In this document: positions 37,983 to 47,599 of the stretch, piece after piece
How the letters are laid out: every line of letters begins with the position of its first letter
Position numbering within the stretch: position 1 is the first letter of the stretch
Assembly: GCA_963702495.1 (NCBI GenBank)
Contig: CAVPDA010000011.1
Location: 7,874-71,873 of the forward strand
From: CAVPDA01 sp963702495
GTDB taxonomy: Bacteria > Pseudomonadota > Gammaproteobacteria > Burkholderiales > Rhodocyclaceae
DNA length: 64,000 bases
Direction of reading: 5' to 3'
Position numbers and translations under genes: made by a program
Notes under the pieces: generated by a model
The model's input: the letters and a program-made list of their open reading frames with translations, nothing else
Database searches by the model: none
Told to the model about the DNA's origin: nothing

Positions 37983-38398
37983 TCGAGAGCCGTTTCGGAA
38001 CACGTTCGATCCAAGCGTCGAATTGGCAACATGCGACGCGGAAATACGTTCGACCTGATCCGTACGCTGCAGATCGTGTCGCCGGCTCGCTATCCCCCCT
38101 ACCCGATGACGATGTTCGGTCGGGCCCAGGCCTTGGCGCTGAGTCTGCCTGTTCGTCCGCCTCGATACGCACCATCCTCGCTTCTGCCTGCCCCAACAGA
38201 AGACTCCCGCAGGAGGGAGTCATTCGTGGAATGTGCGTCGTCGTGTTGCGACAACCGAATATGGTTACTAATCAGACAGTTTCCACGTCTAAGGAAAGCC
38301 CCTGTGTCGCCGAACGACGACGTCCGTCGTCCAGCAGCACTGCAACAGGTTTTGCGTAGCACACTGTTTTTGTTGTCGATTTTGCTTTCTGGGTTTTC
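37983..38398 (+). other. Leader between riboswitch and FN3/PKD gene
   Basis: About 415 bp. A stem-loop GACTCCC-GCAGGA-GGGAGTC at 38202-38221 could be the expression platform or a terminator, but no T tract follows. An open frame starting at an ATG near 38031 has no ribosome site or family resemblance. Confidence 0.45.
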
Positions 38399-38414
38399 TG
38401 GCATGGAAATCGCA
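38399..38414 (+). promoter_or_regulatory. Sigma-54 promoter of the FN3/PKD gene
   Basis: TGGCATGGAAATCGCA, with GG at 38400-38401 and GC at 38412-38413 spaced by 10 nt. It is nearly the same as the promoter at 27422 (TGGCACGAAAATCGCT) and lies 194 nt before the ATG, versus 193 nt there. Confidence 0.75.
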
Positions 38415-38592
38415 ATACGGGTTAAGTTTTGTTTTCCGACGCCGAAAACTGAGTCTCGCCCGCAAGGGTTGACCATAAGAGCAGGCCCGAATCTCAAGGG
38501 CGGCAGGTTCCCGCAAGTAGCATCCAGCGGGCCGCACCGAAGGATGCGTGTTGTGGGCCGAGCAAGACTTACGCAAGTTTCTGGGAGGAATC

Positions 38593-40251
38593 ATGATGTC
38601 AGCAGCTTACGCCCCACGTCCGTCGACGGCCCCCTTTAGCGCGCTCAGATTGGGCGCGGTCTTCCTGCTTCTACTGCTGCTTGCCGTGCGTGCGTTCGCC
38701 GGCCAAGTCACATTGGCATGGGACCCGAGCCCCGACACCGCAGTAACCGGCTATTCAGTGTATTACGGGCCAACCAGTGGCAACTTGGCGACAAAGGTGG
38801 ACGTCGGCAAGCAAACCACGTCTACCGTCACCAATCTAGCGGCCGGTACTTACTTCTTCGGTGTAAAGGCCTACAACGCTGCAGGCACGGAGAGCGCCTT
38901 TTCGAACCAGGTAAGCGCCAGCGTAGCTGCGGCGGCGCCGACGGCCAGCTTCACGTCGAGCGTCGCCACGGGCGTCGCCCCCGTCACCGTCACGTTCACG
39001 AGCACGACTACGGGTACGGTCACCGGCTACTCCTGGAAATACGGTGACAACACGACCGGTACCGGGGCCAGTACATCTCATACCTACGCCGCGCCTGGAA
39101 CGTACATCGTGACGCTCACGGCAACCGGCTCGGGCGGCAGCACCACGGCGAGCAAGACCATTACCGTATCAGCAGCTCCGCCGGTCGCAAATTTCACGCC
39201 CCTTAGCGCGTCGGGTCCTGCTCCACGTACCGTTGCCTTCGCCGGCCCTTCCCCCAGCACTTCCACCGGAGCGCTCACGTACTCGTGGAAATTCGGGAAC
39301 ACTGCCACCAGCACCTTCCAGAGTCCGTCCTACACCTATACGACGCCCGGGACCTACACGGTTTCGCTGGCCGTGACGGGGCCGGGCGGAACCAGCACCA
39401 GGACCGGCACGGTTACGGTTGCTGCAGCGGCGACCACTCCCACGACGCCGACCAACCAAGCTCCCAATGGCACCATTACCGCACCTGCCGGAGCGGTGCC
39501 AGTCACACAAGGGCAGTCCGTCGCCTTCCAAGGCACCGGTAGCGACCCGAATGGCGACACATTTACTTACGCCTGGAATTTCGGCGATAACACTACAGGC
39601 GCCGGGGCTAACATTTTGCATTCGTATGCAGCCGCCGGAACCTACACCGCCCGTCTTACGGTTACAGATTCCAAGGGCATGGCCGACCAAACACCGGCTT
39701 CCGTAACAGTCACAGTGACGCAACCGGCCGCCGCATCTCCGCCGGCGCCTGCGTCGACCGCCCAGACGCTTTGGGCTGCAACAGCGAGGCCGGTGACTGC
39801 AAGCGACCCCGACACAGCGCCGGTCAACCTTGGAGTAAAATTCAAGTCGGACGTGAGCGGCTACATTACCGGCATTCGGTTCTACAAAGGCTCTGCCAAT
39901 ACCGGGACACACGTCGCTGCACTCTGGACGTCGCGCGGCACGCGTCTGGCGACTGCGACATTCGCGAATGAAACCGCTTCAGGCTGGCAACAGGTAAACT
40001 TTGCCACACCCATCCCCATCACCGCCAACACGGTCTATGTGGCTTCGTATTTCGCTCCCAGGGGACGCTATGCGGGCGATAACAACTACTTCGCCACCTC
40101 CGGCGTCGACAATGGAACGCTGCACGCGCTGAGCAACGGAGCGGCCGGAGGCAACGGAGTCTATGCGTACGCCACGGGTACGGCATTCCCGAACTCCACC
40201 TACAGAGCGAGCAACTACTGGGTAAACGTGGTCTTCAAGCCAGCTCAATAG
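38593..40251 (+). CDS. Secreted FN3 / triple PKD / DUF4082 protein
   Basis: 552 residues from the first of two adjacent ATGs, with GGAGGAA upstream. The signal peptide LGAVFLLLLLLAVRAFAGQ is followed by an FN3 domain (VTLAWDPSPDTAVTGYSVYY), then three PKD domains recognisable by YSWKYGDNTTGTG, YSWKFGNTATSTF and YAWNFGDNTTGAG. A C-terminal DUF4082 domain follows (QTLWAATARPVTASDPDTAP, GITGIRFYKGSANTGTHV-type block, NYWVNVVFKPAQ end). DUF4082 and PKD modules occur in large carbohydrate-associated surface proteins. Likely a matrix protein under RpoN control. No sorting signal is visible at the C-terminus. Confidence 0.85.
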   Translation: MMSAAYAPRPSTAPFSALRLGAVFLLLLLLAVRAFAGQVTLAWDPSPDTAVTGYSVYYGPTSGNLATKVDVGKQTTSTVTNLAAGTYFFGVKAYNAAGTESAFSNQVSASVAAAAPTASFTSSVATGVAPVTVTFTSTTTGTVTGYSWKYGDNTTGTGASTSHTYAAPGTYIVTLTATGSGGSTTASKTITVSAAPPVANFTPLSASGPAPRTVAFAGPSPSTSTGALTYSWKFGNTATSTFQSPSYTYTTPGTYTVSLAVTGPGGTSTRTGTVTVAAAATTPTTPTNQAPNGTITAPAGAVPVTQGQSVAFQGTGSDPNGDTFTYAWNFGDNTTGAGANILHSYAAAGTYTARLTVTDSKGMADQTPASVTVTVTQPAAASPPAPASTAQTLWAATARPVTASDPDTAPVNLGVKFKSDVSGYITGIRFYKGSANTGTHVAALWTSRGTRLATATFANETASGWQQVNFATPIPITANTVYVASYFAPRGRYAGDNNYFATSGVDNGTLHALSNGAAGGNGVYAYATGTAFPNSTYRASNYWVNVVFKPAQ

Positions 40252-40398
40252 GAAGGGCGCGTCCAAGTCGGAGAACGGAGCGGTGCAGGACGGTTTGCAT
40301 GATCTTGGCTGTACCGCCCTTCGACTTCGCACATAACGGCTGAACCTTTGTCTTGATTCGGCGCCTATCGGCACGATGAAATAATTTTCGGAGGCATC

Positions 40399-41204
40399 AT
40401 GAGAAACCAGCATCTTTTCCTTGCCACCCTTCTAGCAGGACTGTTTGTCACTTGCAGTGCTCACGCATGGACGATCACTTCCGATTTCGAGCAGGGCACG
40501 ATCGGAGCGCAAGCCGAGGGTCTTAGCGGCTTTACGGATGGATTCACTCAGACCCTGTACTCCGCAGACATGGCGAACTCGGGAAAGAAATCAGCCAAGG
40601 TGACATTCAGTCAGGGGAGCGATACGTTTGCCCAATCGGGGGCAGGTTTGAATTTTCCCACAACCCTTGGAGAGGGCGCAGAACTCTGGGCGCGAGGCTA
40701 CTTCTACTTCAAGTCTCCTTGGGCATGGACCTGCAGTCCCGTAATCAAGATATTCCGCGGCGCCCACGTTCAGACGTCGAGCGGGGCAAATGTTGGGTAC
40801 CTCTCTGTATTCGCAGATAGCAATGGAACCATTCTGTTGTCCAATGAAGCGGGGGACACACAACCAAGCACATCGGCCAAATTTGACATCGGCACGTGGC
40901 AAAGCATCGAGATGTACGTCAAGTTTTCAGCGACTGCCCCCATCTTCAGAATCTGGAAGAATGGGCAACTATTGATTGAGGATACCACCCACAAGACGCT
41001 TAGAAGCTCGACGGATCGCGCGGACATGTCTTATATCTTCAGCTACTGGAATGGGGGGGTCCCCAGAACCAGGTTGCGTATTTGGATGATTTCACCTATA
41101 CGACTGACAGACCCTCAGCCCGGGATGCCAAAGGCAACTACATGATTGGTCCGCTCAGCGACGCGCCGGTCGTTGCACCGCCCAGCAATTTGATCGTCCG
41201 GTAA
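40399..41204 (+). CDS. Secreted lectin/glucanase-like protein (frame break near the end)
   Basis: About 268 residues, ATG with GGAGGC upstream. The signal peptide is HLFLATLLAGLFVTCSAHA. The mature part begins WTITSDFEQGTIG and has GYFYFKSPWAWTCSPVIKIF and FDIGTWQSIEMYVKFSATAP, which look like a concanavalin-A-type jelly roll of the polysaccharide-lyase/laminarinase kind. The frame breaks at a run of seven G (41051-41057). One more G continues it as QNQVAYLDDFTYTTDRPSAR to a TAA at 41202-41204, ending APPSNLIVR. The gene at 48.8 kb has the same layout and the same end (PPSNLRVVP). Confidence 0.75.
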
Positions 41205-41233
41205 TCATTCGGAGCCTGACCGGCGCTACTCAC

Positions 41234-41263
41234 TGCTCCTGCCCGGACTTCTGGGCAGGAGCA
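41234..41263. terminator. Bidirectional hairpin between convergent genes
   Basis: A perfect 11-bp stem, TGCTCCTGCCC and GGGCAGGAGCA, with an 8-nt loop, placed between the plus-strand lectin-like gene and the minus-strand glycosyltransferase that stops at 41266. Position and stability suggest a shared terminator despite the lack of a long T run. Confidence 0.7.
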
Positions 41264-41265
41264 CG

Positions 41266-42207
41266 TCACTTCACTCTGAAATAGTGCTGTCTCTTCAAGA
41301 TATAGAAGAGTGAGATTGAGCGGCCGAGGTAGTATGCATAGTACAAGACAGCAAGCTGTGCAAAACTCCTGAAGTTTCTCATCTGCGCGGATCGATAAAA
41401 GGCGGTCGCGGCGAGCAGCAGAATGATACCTGCCGTTGCGCCGGCGATCAGATCGCCGGTCCCGATCAAGGCGAGACGTACGAGCCCTGCAACCTGGAGT
41501 CCGCTCAGGAGAATGAAGGCGAAGGTCCCAAAAAGTGGCAGATCGGTCCATTTGTGCCGGAGCGAATCGAGCCCCCCCAATCCATGCCAGATTTCTCTTT
41601 TTACAAAAGCCTGGAGGCTCTTTGGGTTGCCGAGGTGGGTCACGCGCACCCGGTCGTCAGACATGACTTTGGCAACTTTCTGTGCCCTGAGGCACATCTC
41701 GTAGTCTTCGCCGGTCTTGAGCGATTCATCGAACCCACCAATTGTCCGATAAAGCCAAGCCGGAACAATCATATTTCCGGAATTGACATAGGTAACAGCC
41801 TGTCGTCCTTTCGGTTTTTGCGCAAACCAAGCCGCTTCGATCCAGTGGGCATCATCAGGGACATCATACTTTGATCCAACGACGCACTCTTCGACGTCCA
41901 ATGCCTCGGCCGCGTTGCTGAGCCAATCCCGATCCGCTACACAGTCCGCGTCCAAGAAGGCATATGTGTCCCCGATCGCCTGCTCTACTCCGTAATTGCG
42001 CATTGCGGCGATCGTCGCCCGGGGGAGCACAAACACCTTCGACGTGTATTCCTTGCTGATCGAGACGGTCGAATCGCTGGATCCATTGTCCACGACGACG
42101 ATCTCGAACTGGCTCTCCGGGTAACTTTGACCCCTCAGCGACTGAAGACACTGACGAATTACTTTCGCCTCATTAAATGCTGGAATGACAACAGAAAAGA
42201 AGCGCAT
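41266..42207 (-). CDS. Family 2 glycosyltransferase with C-terminal membrane helices
   Basis: 313 residues from the ATG at 42207 (GGAGGT 6 nt upstream). FFSVVIPAFNEAKVIRQCLQ and EIVVVDNGSSDSTVSI form the nucleotide-binding half. TYAFLDADCVADRDWL contains the DXD metal motif, and FDESLKTGEDYEMCLRAQ the ED acceptor-site motif. Two or three hydrophobic helices follow (LFGTFAFILLSGLQVAGLVR, GATAGIILLLAATAFY). It adds a sugar to the growing lipid-linked repeat unit. It is encoded opposite to the genes on both sides. Confidence 0.88.
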   Translation of the reverse strand: MRFFSVVIPAFNEAKVIRQCLQSLRGQSYPESQFEIVVVDNGSSDSTVSISKEYTSKVFVLPRATIAAMRNYGVEQAIGDTYAFLDADCVADRDWLSNAAEALDVEECVVGSKYDVPDDAHWIEAAWFAQKPKGRQAVTYVNSGNMIVPAWLYRTIGGFDESLKTGEDYEMCLRAQKVAKVMSDDRVRVTHLGNPKSLQAFVKREIWHGLGGLDSLRHKWTDLPLFGTFAFILLSGLQVAGLVRLALIGTGDLIAGATAGIILLLAATAFYRSAQMRNFRSFAQLAVLYYAYYLGRSISLFYILKRQHYFRVK

Positions 42208-42733
42208 CCGGCTACCTCCGACCAAACTCTGACAAGCTGTTAATTTGGCAATGACCGCACCGGGAGTCGCCCCACCGTGTAGCCTGCCGCGCTGTTGCAA
42301 TGACCATACTCACTCACTACCAAGGAAACCTGTGTGGTGCTGGGGAACCGTTTGCGCTGCAGAGTGCGCCCGAAGACCTGCGAAGCACCTCACTAAGCGC
42401 CTAACCCCACATTGGAAATTTTCAACTCAAAGCTGCTAGTGATGCCGTGACGTTCTTCCTTTCGCTACCATTGAGCCGTTTGCGACAATGCGACGACCGG
42501 CATGTGGCGAGCGCGGTGCACCGTCCGCTCTCAGCGATACCGACTGTGCATTCAGCGAGACACTCGACGGACGGCAATATACGTTTGTTTGGGGCACGAG
42601 TTGTAGTAATGACCGGGGTACGATTCAGGTCTGTACGAGCGCCCCACCACCTCTGGTTATACCGGGAAACATAACCGCAGTCCGTTCTGCGTAGATTTGG
42701 TGGCGGACACCCGTTCCGTTTGGATTTTATCGA
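42208..42733. other. Gap before the FemAB gene
   Basis: About 525 bp. One frame from an ATG at 42488 (68 codons, containing LDGRQYTFVWGTSCSNDRGT) has amino-acid content like a secreted protein fragment but no signal peptide or ribosome site. I leave it uncalled. Promoters for both flanking genes should lie here. Confidence 0.4.
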
Positions 42734-43762
42734 ATGTACATGTTATCGGAGCATGACAAGCAGCGCTGGGACAACTTCGTCCGCGCCTCGGATGTGTCCA
42801 ACTGCTACCACCAGTCGGGATGGAAGGATGTAGTCGAAAGGGCCTTCGGCCATCCCACGTATTACCTAATATCCGAAGACTCATCCGGAAGCATTGATGG
42901 AATCCTGCCACTCGTACATTTGAGGAGCTTTATTTTTGGAAATTTTCTCAGCTCCATGCCATTTTTCAACTATGGAGGGTTATGTGCGGCAAATCGCAGC
43001 ATCGTAGATCGATTGTTAACCGACGCACGACAGGTGGCCCGTGAAACGGGCGCTGACTACATAGAGTTCAGGCATGAACAAAACATAGTTGATGAACTTC
43101 CCGCCAAAACGACAAAAGCAAGCATGCGACTGCCGGTCCCATCCGATTCGACCGAGTTGTTCAAATCCTTCCCATCTAAGCTCCGCAGCCAGATCAGGCG
43201 AGCACAAAAGGAGGGATTGACCGTCACGATCGGGCGATCGGAAGAACTTGCCAACTTCTACTCCGTTTTCTCCGAGAATATGAGAGATCTCGGAACACCT
43301 GTGTACGGCGTGTCGTTTTTTCAGACTATTCTCGACACTTTTCCTGATTCGACATGGATCTGCACCGTGTCAACGCGAGACGGCATGCCGATAGCGTCAG
43401 GATTCCTGGTGGGGTTCAAGCAAATCCTCGAGATTCCTTGGGCCTCATCCCTCCGAAAGTTCAACATGCTTGGTTCGAACATGTTGCTTTATTGGAGCGT
43501 TCTGGAATTCTGCTGCAATCAGGGATTTCGCGTTTTCGATTTCGGACGGTCGTCGATCGGTGAGGGAACGTATCGGTTCAAGGAGCAGTGGGGAGCACGA
43601 CCCACGACGCTTTACTGGCACTACTGGATGGGTAAGGATGGAAATCTGCCCCAACTTAACCCCAACAACCCAAGATTCGAATTGGCGATTCGCGTCTGGA
43701 AACATCTCCCGGTGCGAGTCACACGCGTGATCGGTCCTCGCCTTGTGAAGTACCTCCCGTGA
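42734..43762 (+). CDS. FemAB-family XrtA/PEP-CTERM-associated protein (TIGR03019)
   Basis: 342 residues with two GNAT-like halves. N-terminal YHQSGWKDVVERAFGHPTYY and LPLVHLRSFIFGNFLSSMPF, central FKSFPSKLRSQIRRAQKEGL, and the late SSIGEGTYRFKEQWGARPTT are signature blocks of the XrtA-locus FemAB branch. FemAB proteins transfer aminoacyl groups to amino sugars; here the acceptor may be the polysaccharide or its precursor, which is inference. The stop overlaps the GTG start of the aminotransferase. No strong ribosome site precedes the ATG. Confidence 0.9.
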   Translation: MYMLSEHDKQRWDNFVRASDVSNCYHQSGWKDVVERAFGHPTYYLISEDSSGSIDGILPLVHLRSFIFGNFLSSMPFFNYGGLCAANRSIVDRLLTDARQVARETGADYIEFRHEQNIVDELPAKTTKASMRLPVPSDSTELFKSFPSKLRSQIRRAQKEGLTVTIGRSEELANFYSVFSENMRDLGTPVYGVSFFQTILDTFPDSTWICTVSTRDGMPIASGFLVGFKQILEIPWASSLRKFNMLGSNMLLYWSVLEFCCNQGFRVFDFGRSSIGEGTYRFKEQWGARPTTLYWHYWMGKDGNLPQLNPNNPRFELAIRVWKHLPVRVTRVIGPRLVKYLP

Positions 43763-44973
43763 GAATCGCACGCACAATTCCACCCAGCGCCGCACCGCTT
43801 GGCGCAATGCCGCTAGTCCACGGAATGTTCGGTCTTGCATTTGGGCACAAATACCTGCGACGCGTCGAGGAGACAGTTAGTGCGCGCTTTGGTGCGAAGC
43901 ATGCGTTCCTTTTGTCCTCCGGCAAGGCTGCCCTCTTCACCATACTCACGGCCCTTCGTTTATTGAACCCGTCGCGCAACCGGGTTCTGATTCCTGCGTA
44001 TACGTGCTATTCGGTCCCCTCTTCCATTCTAAGGGCGGGCCTCGAGATCAGCCTGTGCGATATCGACCCGATCACTTTTGATTTCGATCGTCGTCAACTC
44101 GAACGGTCGATAACAGAGAACACGCTCGCAGTGGTGCCGGATCACCTTTTTGGAATTCCGGCTGACATGGATCGAATTGCGCAACTGTGTCGCGACAAAG
44201 GCGCTTATCTGGTGGAGGACTGCTCCCAGGCTATGGGGGGACGATATGGGAAGCTGCCACTTGGAGCCGTTGGAGACGTCGGATTCTTCAGTCTCGGTCG
44301 AGGTAAGAACGTTACCTGCGGCTCCGGGGGAATCGTCATCACCAACTCGGACGCGATTGGCGCAGCAGTGTCCGAGGTCTTTCGGACGGTCCGCGCTCCA
44401 GGTATTCGCGGCAACCTCAGACAGTTAGCCGAGGCGATCCTCCTTATGGTGTTTCTTCGCCCATCCCTCCATTGGTTCCCTGCAGGACTGACATTCCTAA
44501 GGCTTGGTGAAACGATCTTCAGCCCGGATTTTTCGATCCAGAGGCTGTCCGGCGTGCAGGCCGGCCTCTTGCACGATTGGGAAGGACGACTCTTGAGATC
44601 CAATGAAGCGAGAACGAGGGTGGCCCGGTGGTTCATTGAGGCGCTCAAGCTGGCGAACAGACCGGAAGGAGTTTGCTACCTCAGGCTTCCCGTCTTCAGC
44701 AGAAGCCCCAGATCCAGAGATGAGGCATTGTCTTCGTCTAAACAGCAAGGATTGGGACTCAGCGGGATGTATCCGAGGGCGATTCATGAGATTACGGAAA
44801 TTCGGGACCAGTTCTCAGATACATATTTTCCGGTTGCGAGCGAAGTATCCCGAAGAATCGTGACGCTTCCCACCCACGAAATGCTCAGTGTAAGAGACCT
44901 CGAGAGGATCGCCACTGTAGGCCGTCGATTTTCGTTCCAGACGCATCTTGGCGAGCAGTCCCAATGCGGCTAG
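43759..44973 (+). CDS. DegT/DnrJ/EryC1/StrS aminotransferase family protein
   Basis: 404 residues from a GTG overlapping the femAB stop. The PLP-dependent fold is clear. KHAFLLSSGKAALFTILTAL opens the cofactor pocket, VLIPAYTCYSVPSSILRAGL follows, EDCSQAMGG supplies the Asp, and FFSLGRGKNVTCGSGG carries the catalytic Lys in the usual position. Members either aminate keto-sugar nucleotides or act as dehydratases. The tight coupling to FemAB suggests it prepares an amino sugar for aminoacylation, which is inference from context. Confidence 0.87.
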   Translation: MRIARTIPPSAAPLGAMPLVHGMFGLAFGHKYLRRVEETVSARFGAKHAFLLSSGKAALFTILTALRLLNPSRNRVLIPAYTCYSVPSSILRAGLEISLCDIDPITFDFDRRQLERSITENTLAVVPDHLFGIPADMDRIAQLCRDKGAYLVEDCSQAMGGRYGKLPLGAVGDVGFFSLGRGKNVTCGSGGIVITNSDAIGAAVSEVFRTVRAPGIRGNLRQLAEAILLMVFLRPSLHWFPAGLTFLRLGETIFSPDFSIQRLSGVQAGLLHDWEGRLLRSNEARTRVARWFIEALKLANRPEGVCYLRLPVFSRSPRSRDEALSSSKQQGLGLSGMYPRAIHEITEIRDQFSDTYFPVASEVSRRIVTLPTHEMLSVRDLERIATVGRRFSFQTHLGEQSQCG

Positions 44974-45127
44974 ACGCGATTCGCCCAAGTAACGCCGCAT
45001 CCCGATCTCACAGGGCTGAGAATGATGCCGAAAACCGCCGTAGAGCGAACGCGGTGTCGGGTGGAAGGTGGAAAGACTTAGGAAGAGCCATTCGGCACGT
45101 CATTCACTCACGTGAAGAGAGAAGATC

Positions 45128-46159
45128 GTGACCGCGCGCGCAATGCTGAGAGGTGTAATGTCCTCAATGGCTTCTTTGTGCGGACTCGTGGAACGTCGAA
45201 TCAGGGCGGCGTCGAGCAACGGATTCCTAATTCTGATGTATCACAGAGTACTGCCCTCACGAGACATCACACGAGCAGTTCAGCCCGGCATGGTCGTGCA
45301 GCCGGAGACTTTGGCCTGTCATTTCGAGTACCTGAAGAGAAATTTTGACGTTGTTCCGTTGGCCCACCTCAAGTCAGCCTCTTTTGGCCATTCGGCGGTT
45401 GCCAGGACCAAGCCATTGTGCGCCATCACTTTCGATGACGGGTGGTACGATTTCTTTCTGTACGCGAACCCTATAATCAAGAATTTCCGGCTGCCGGTTA
45501 CCGTATTCCTCCCCACAGATTTTATTGGGACAGACCGGTGGCCTTGGCCGGATCAGCTGGGCTACCTGCTTGATCGTATTGGAACAAACGTGCCAACGAA
45601 GCTAGACAGGGAGTCCAGCACCAACCCATTGGTGTCACAAATCTTGCACCAATTTGGGACTGGTGAGGCAAGGCTGGAAAGAGCCATTTCCTTATTGAAA
45701 AGCCGACGCCTGGAGGAAATCGATGTCGCGTTGGCTGGATTATCGGAAGCCGCGGGCACGGAGTCCGGCCCAGCGAATCGGGCTTTTTTTTCGTGGGACG
45801 AGGCCAAGGAAATGGCGGAAAGCGGTCTGGTTTCCTATGGATCGCACACCGCCGGGCACCCGATACTCACTACGCTCTTGGTAGACGAAGCGCGTTCCGA
45901 GTTGGCCCGATCTCGCGATGCGTTGATATCGCGGGGATTGATGACCGGAGAGTTCATGCCATTCTGCTATCCGAACGGCGACTACTCAGACCGACTAATG
46001 GACCTCGTGCGGGAGACTGGTTATCACATGGCAGTAACCACGAGAAGAGGATGGAACCGGTTCGGGGAGGATTTGTACTGTTTGCGGCGTGTCGGTCTTC
46101 ATCAGGATGTGTCGGAATCCAAGTCCATGTTTGCATCGCGAATCGCTGGCCTAGCCTGA
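45128..46159 (+). CDS. Polysaccharide deacetylase (NodB domain)
   Basis: 343 residues from a GTG. LILMYHRVLPSRDITRAVQP, then PLCAITFDDGWYDFFLYANP (motif 1, two Asp), VSYGSHTAGHPILTT (the His pair of motif 2) and FMPFCYPNGDYSDRLM (motif 3). No signal peptide is obvious, though an N-terminal amphipathic stretch could associate with the membrane. It is a different subfamily from the XrtA-locus deacetylase at 30.4-31.3 kb, so the polymer may be deacetylated by two enzymes or on two sugars. Confidence 0.87.
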   Translation: MTARAMLRGVMSSMASLCGLVERRIRAASSNGFLILMYHRVLPSRDITRAVQPGMVVQPETLACHFEYLKRNFDVVPLAHLKSASFGHSAVARTKPLCAITFDDGWYDFFLYANPIIKNFRLPVTVFLPTDFIGTDRWPWPDQLGYLLDRIGTNVPTKLDRESSTNPLVSQILHQFGTGEARLERAISLLKSRRLEEIDVALAGLSEAAGTESGPANRAFFSWDEAKEMAESGLVSYGSHTAGHPILTTLLVDEARSELARSRDALISRGLMTGEFMPFCYPNGDYSDRLMDLVRETGYHMAVTTRRGWNRFGEDLYCLRRVGLHQDVSESKSMFASRIAGLA

Positions 46160-46208
46160 CAGTGGTACCTTCGTTCTTCTTCGCTGGACCAGAAGCGGAC
46201 GATGTGCA

Positions 46209-47327
46209 ATGTCACTGAGGGTATGCCACATCGCCTCAGGCGACCTGTGGGCTGGAGCGGAGGTAATGGTTCGCAACCTGCTTGCAGGAATCGCCATCGA
46301 GCCCAACATCGATCTGTCCGTTATCGTACTGAACCGCGGCAAGCTGGCAGCGGAGTTACAAGTCCTGGGCATACCTGTTCGCGTGATTGATGAAACGAGC
46401 CTTTCCCTGCCCAGGATCATGTCGGATGTCGTGGCTGCCCTGAATCGGCATAATCCATCGATCGTCCATACACACAGATATAAGGAGAACCTGATCGGGT
46501 ACCTCGGATCCAGGGTTCTGAAGGGCAATACCTACCTAGTCGGAACCCAGCACGGGCTCCCAGAATTGCATGGACACGCGGGAGTGATTAGGCAATTGGT
46601 GTCCATGCTCAACTTCAGGCTGCTCGCGTCCAAGTTTCAGTCCGTAGTCGCAGTCTCGGAAGATGTCAGGAATGCTCTGGTTCGAAATCACTCCCTCCCG
46701 GAGAAATCTGTCCGAGTCATCCGCAACGGGGTAAGCATTCCACAATCGGCCATTCTCGGCAGGCCAGATTCCACGTTCGTCATTGGCTCTGCAGGACGCT
46801 TCGTACCAGTGAAGGACTACCTCCTGATGGTCGAGATTGCCCGCCGAGTCCGCGAGCGAAACCAGCAGATCCGGTTCGAGCTTGTCGGCGAAGGGCCTAT
46901 GCGCCAGGACATCAGCGTGGCGGTTACCAAGGCCAATCTCGGGCCGGCATTTTGCATCTGCGAATTCTGTGATGAGATCGCAACGTTCCATCGTGGCCTG
47001 AATGCTTACCTGAACACATCATTGCACGAAGGAATCCCTTTGAGTGTTCTCGAGGCCATGGCCTACGGTCTGCCAGTCATTGCTCCGCGTGTTGGCGGAC
47101 TCAGCGAGATCATAACGGACGGAGAAGAAGGATTCCTCGTCGATACCAGAGATCCGGAGCACTTCGTCGAGCGCTGTCTTCAACTGCACGCGGATCCTAT
47201 CCTCTGGAAGCGCATGTCAATTGCAGCGCGAGAACGAGTAACCCGGGACTTCTCGACACAACGAATGGTGCGCCAATACCTGAATCTTTATATGGAGATC
47301 GAGGATGATCTACGCGGTGCACGATAG
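46209..47327 (+). CDS. Family 4 glycosyltransferase
   Basis: 372 residues. The N-terminal Rossmann half has RVCHIASGDLWAGAEVMVRN and IVHTHRYKENLIGYLGSRVL. The C-terminal half has IGSAGRFVPVKDYLLMVEIA and EGIPLSVLEAMAYGLPVIAP, the E-x7-E motif of GT-B retaining enzymes, followed by RVGGLSEIITDGEEGFLVD. Transfers a sugar from a nucleotide donor to the exopolysaccharide repeat unit. It starts 50 bp after the deacetylase and is probably in the same transcript. Confidence 0.9.
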   Translation: MSLRVCHIASGDLWAGAEVMVRNLLAGIAIEPNIDLSVIVLNRGKLAAELQVLGIPVRVIDETSLSLPRIMSDVVAALNRHNPSIVHTHRYKENLIGYLGSRVLKGNTYLVGTQHGLPELHGHAGVIRQLVSMLNFRLLASKFQSVVAVSEDVRNALVRNHSLPEKSVRVIRNGVSIPQSAILGRPDSTFVIGSAGRFVPVKDYLLMVEIARRVRERNQQIRFELVGEGPMRQDISVAVTKANLGPAFCICEFCDEIATFHRGLNAYLNTSLHEGIPLSVLEAMAYGLPVIAPRVGGLSEIITDGEEGFLVDTRDPEHFVERCLQLHADPILWKRMSIAARERVTRDFSTQRMVRQYLNLYMEIEDDLRGAR

Positions 47328-47599
47328 CAGCCCCATTCATCACGCCATGGTTGGTGGCCCGCCGGTCATCCCGTATGCAACGTACGATGCCAGTACACAA
47401 TCCACGCTAACGAGTGCGCCGAATCAGTTAGGGATACGGGTCTCCGTCCCGAAAAAGACCCTTCAACGTCGATCCGGCTTCAAGGAATGTTCCTGTTAGG
47501 TCGATGTATCCAGACAGAACACAATCCGTGCAAACCCTGACTTCCACGCCACCGAAGGTTTTCGCGAATGGTTAGAACCAAACTGAGAGAGGACCCACC
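47328..47599. other. Gap between two glycosyltransferase genes
   Basis: About 270 bp with a 64-codon open frame that overlaps the preceding gene and shows no ribosome site or family resemblance. No hairpin with a T tract seen. Confidence 0.4.

Noticed and set aside
47305..47499. A 64-codon frame overlapping the end of the GT4 gene
   Set aside because: Starts inside the previous gene without a ribosome site and shows no family resemblance.
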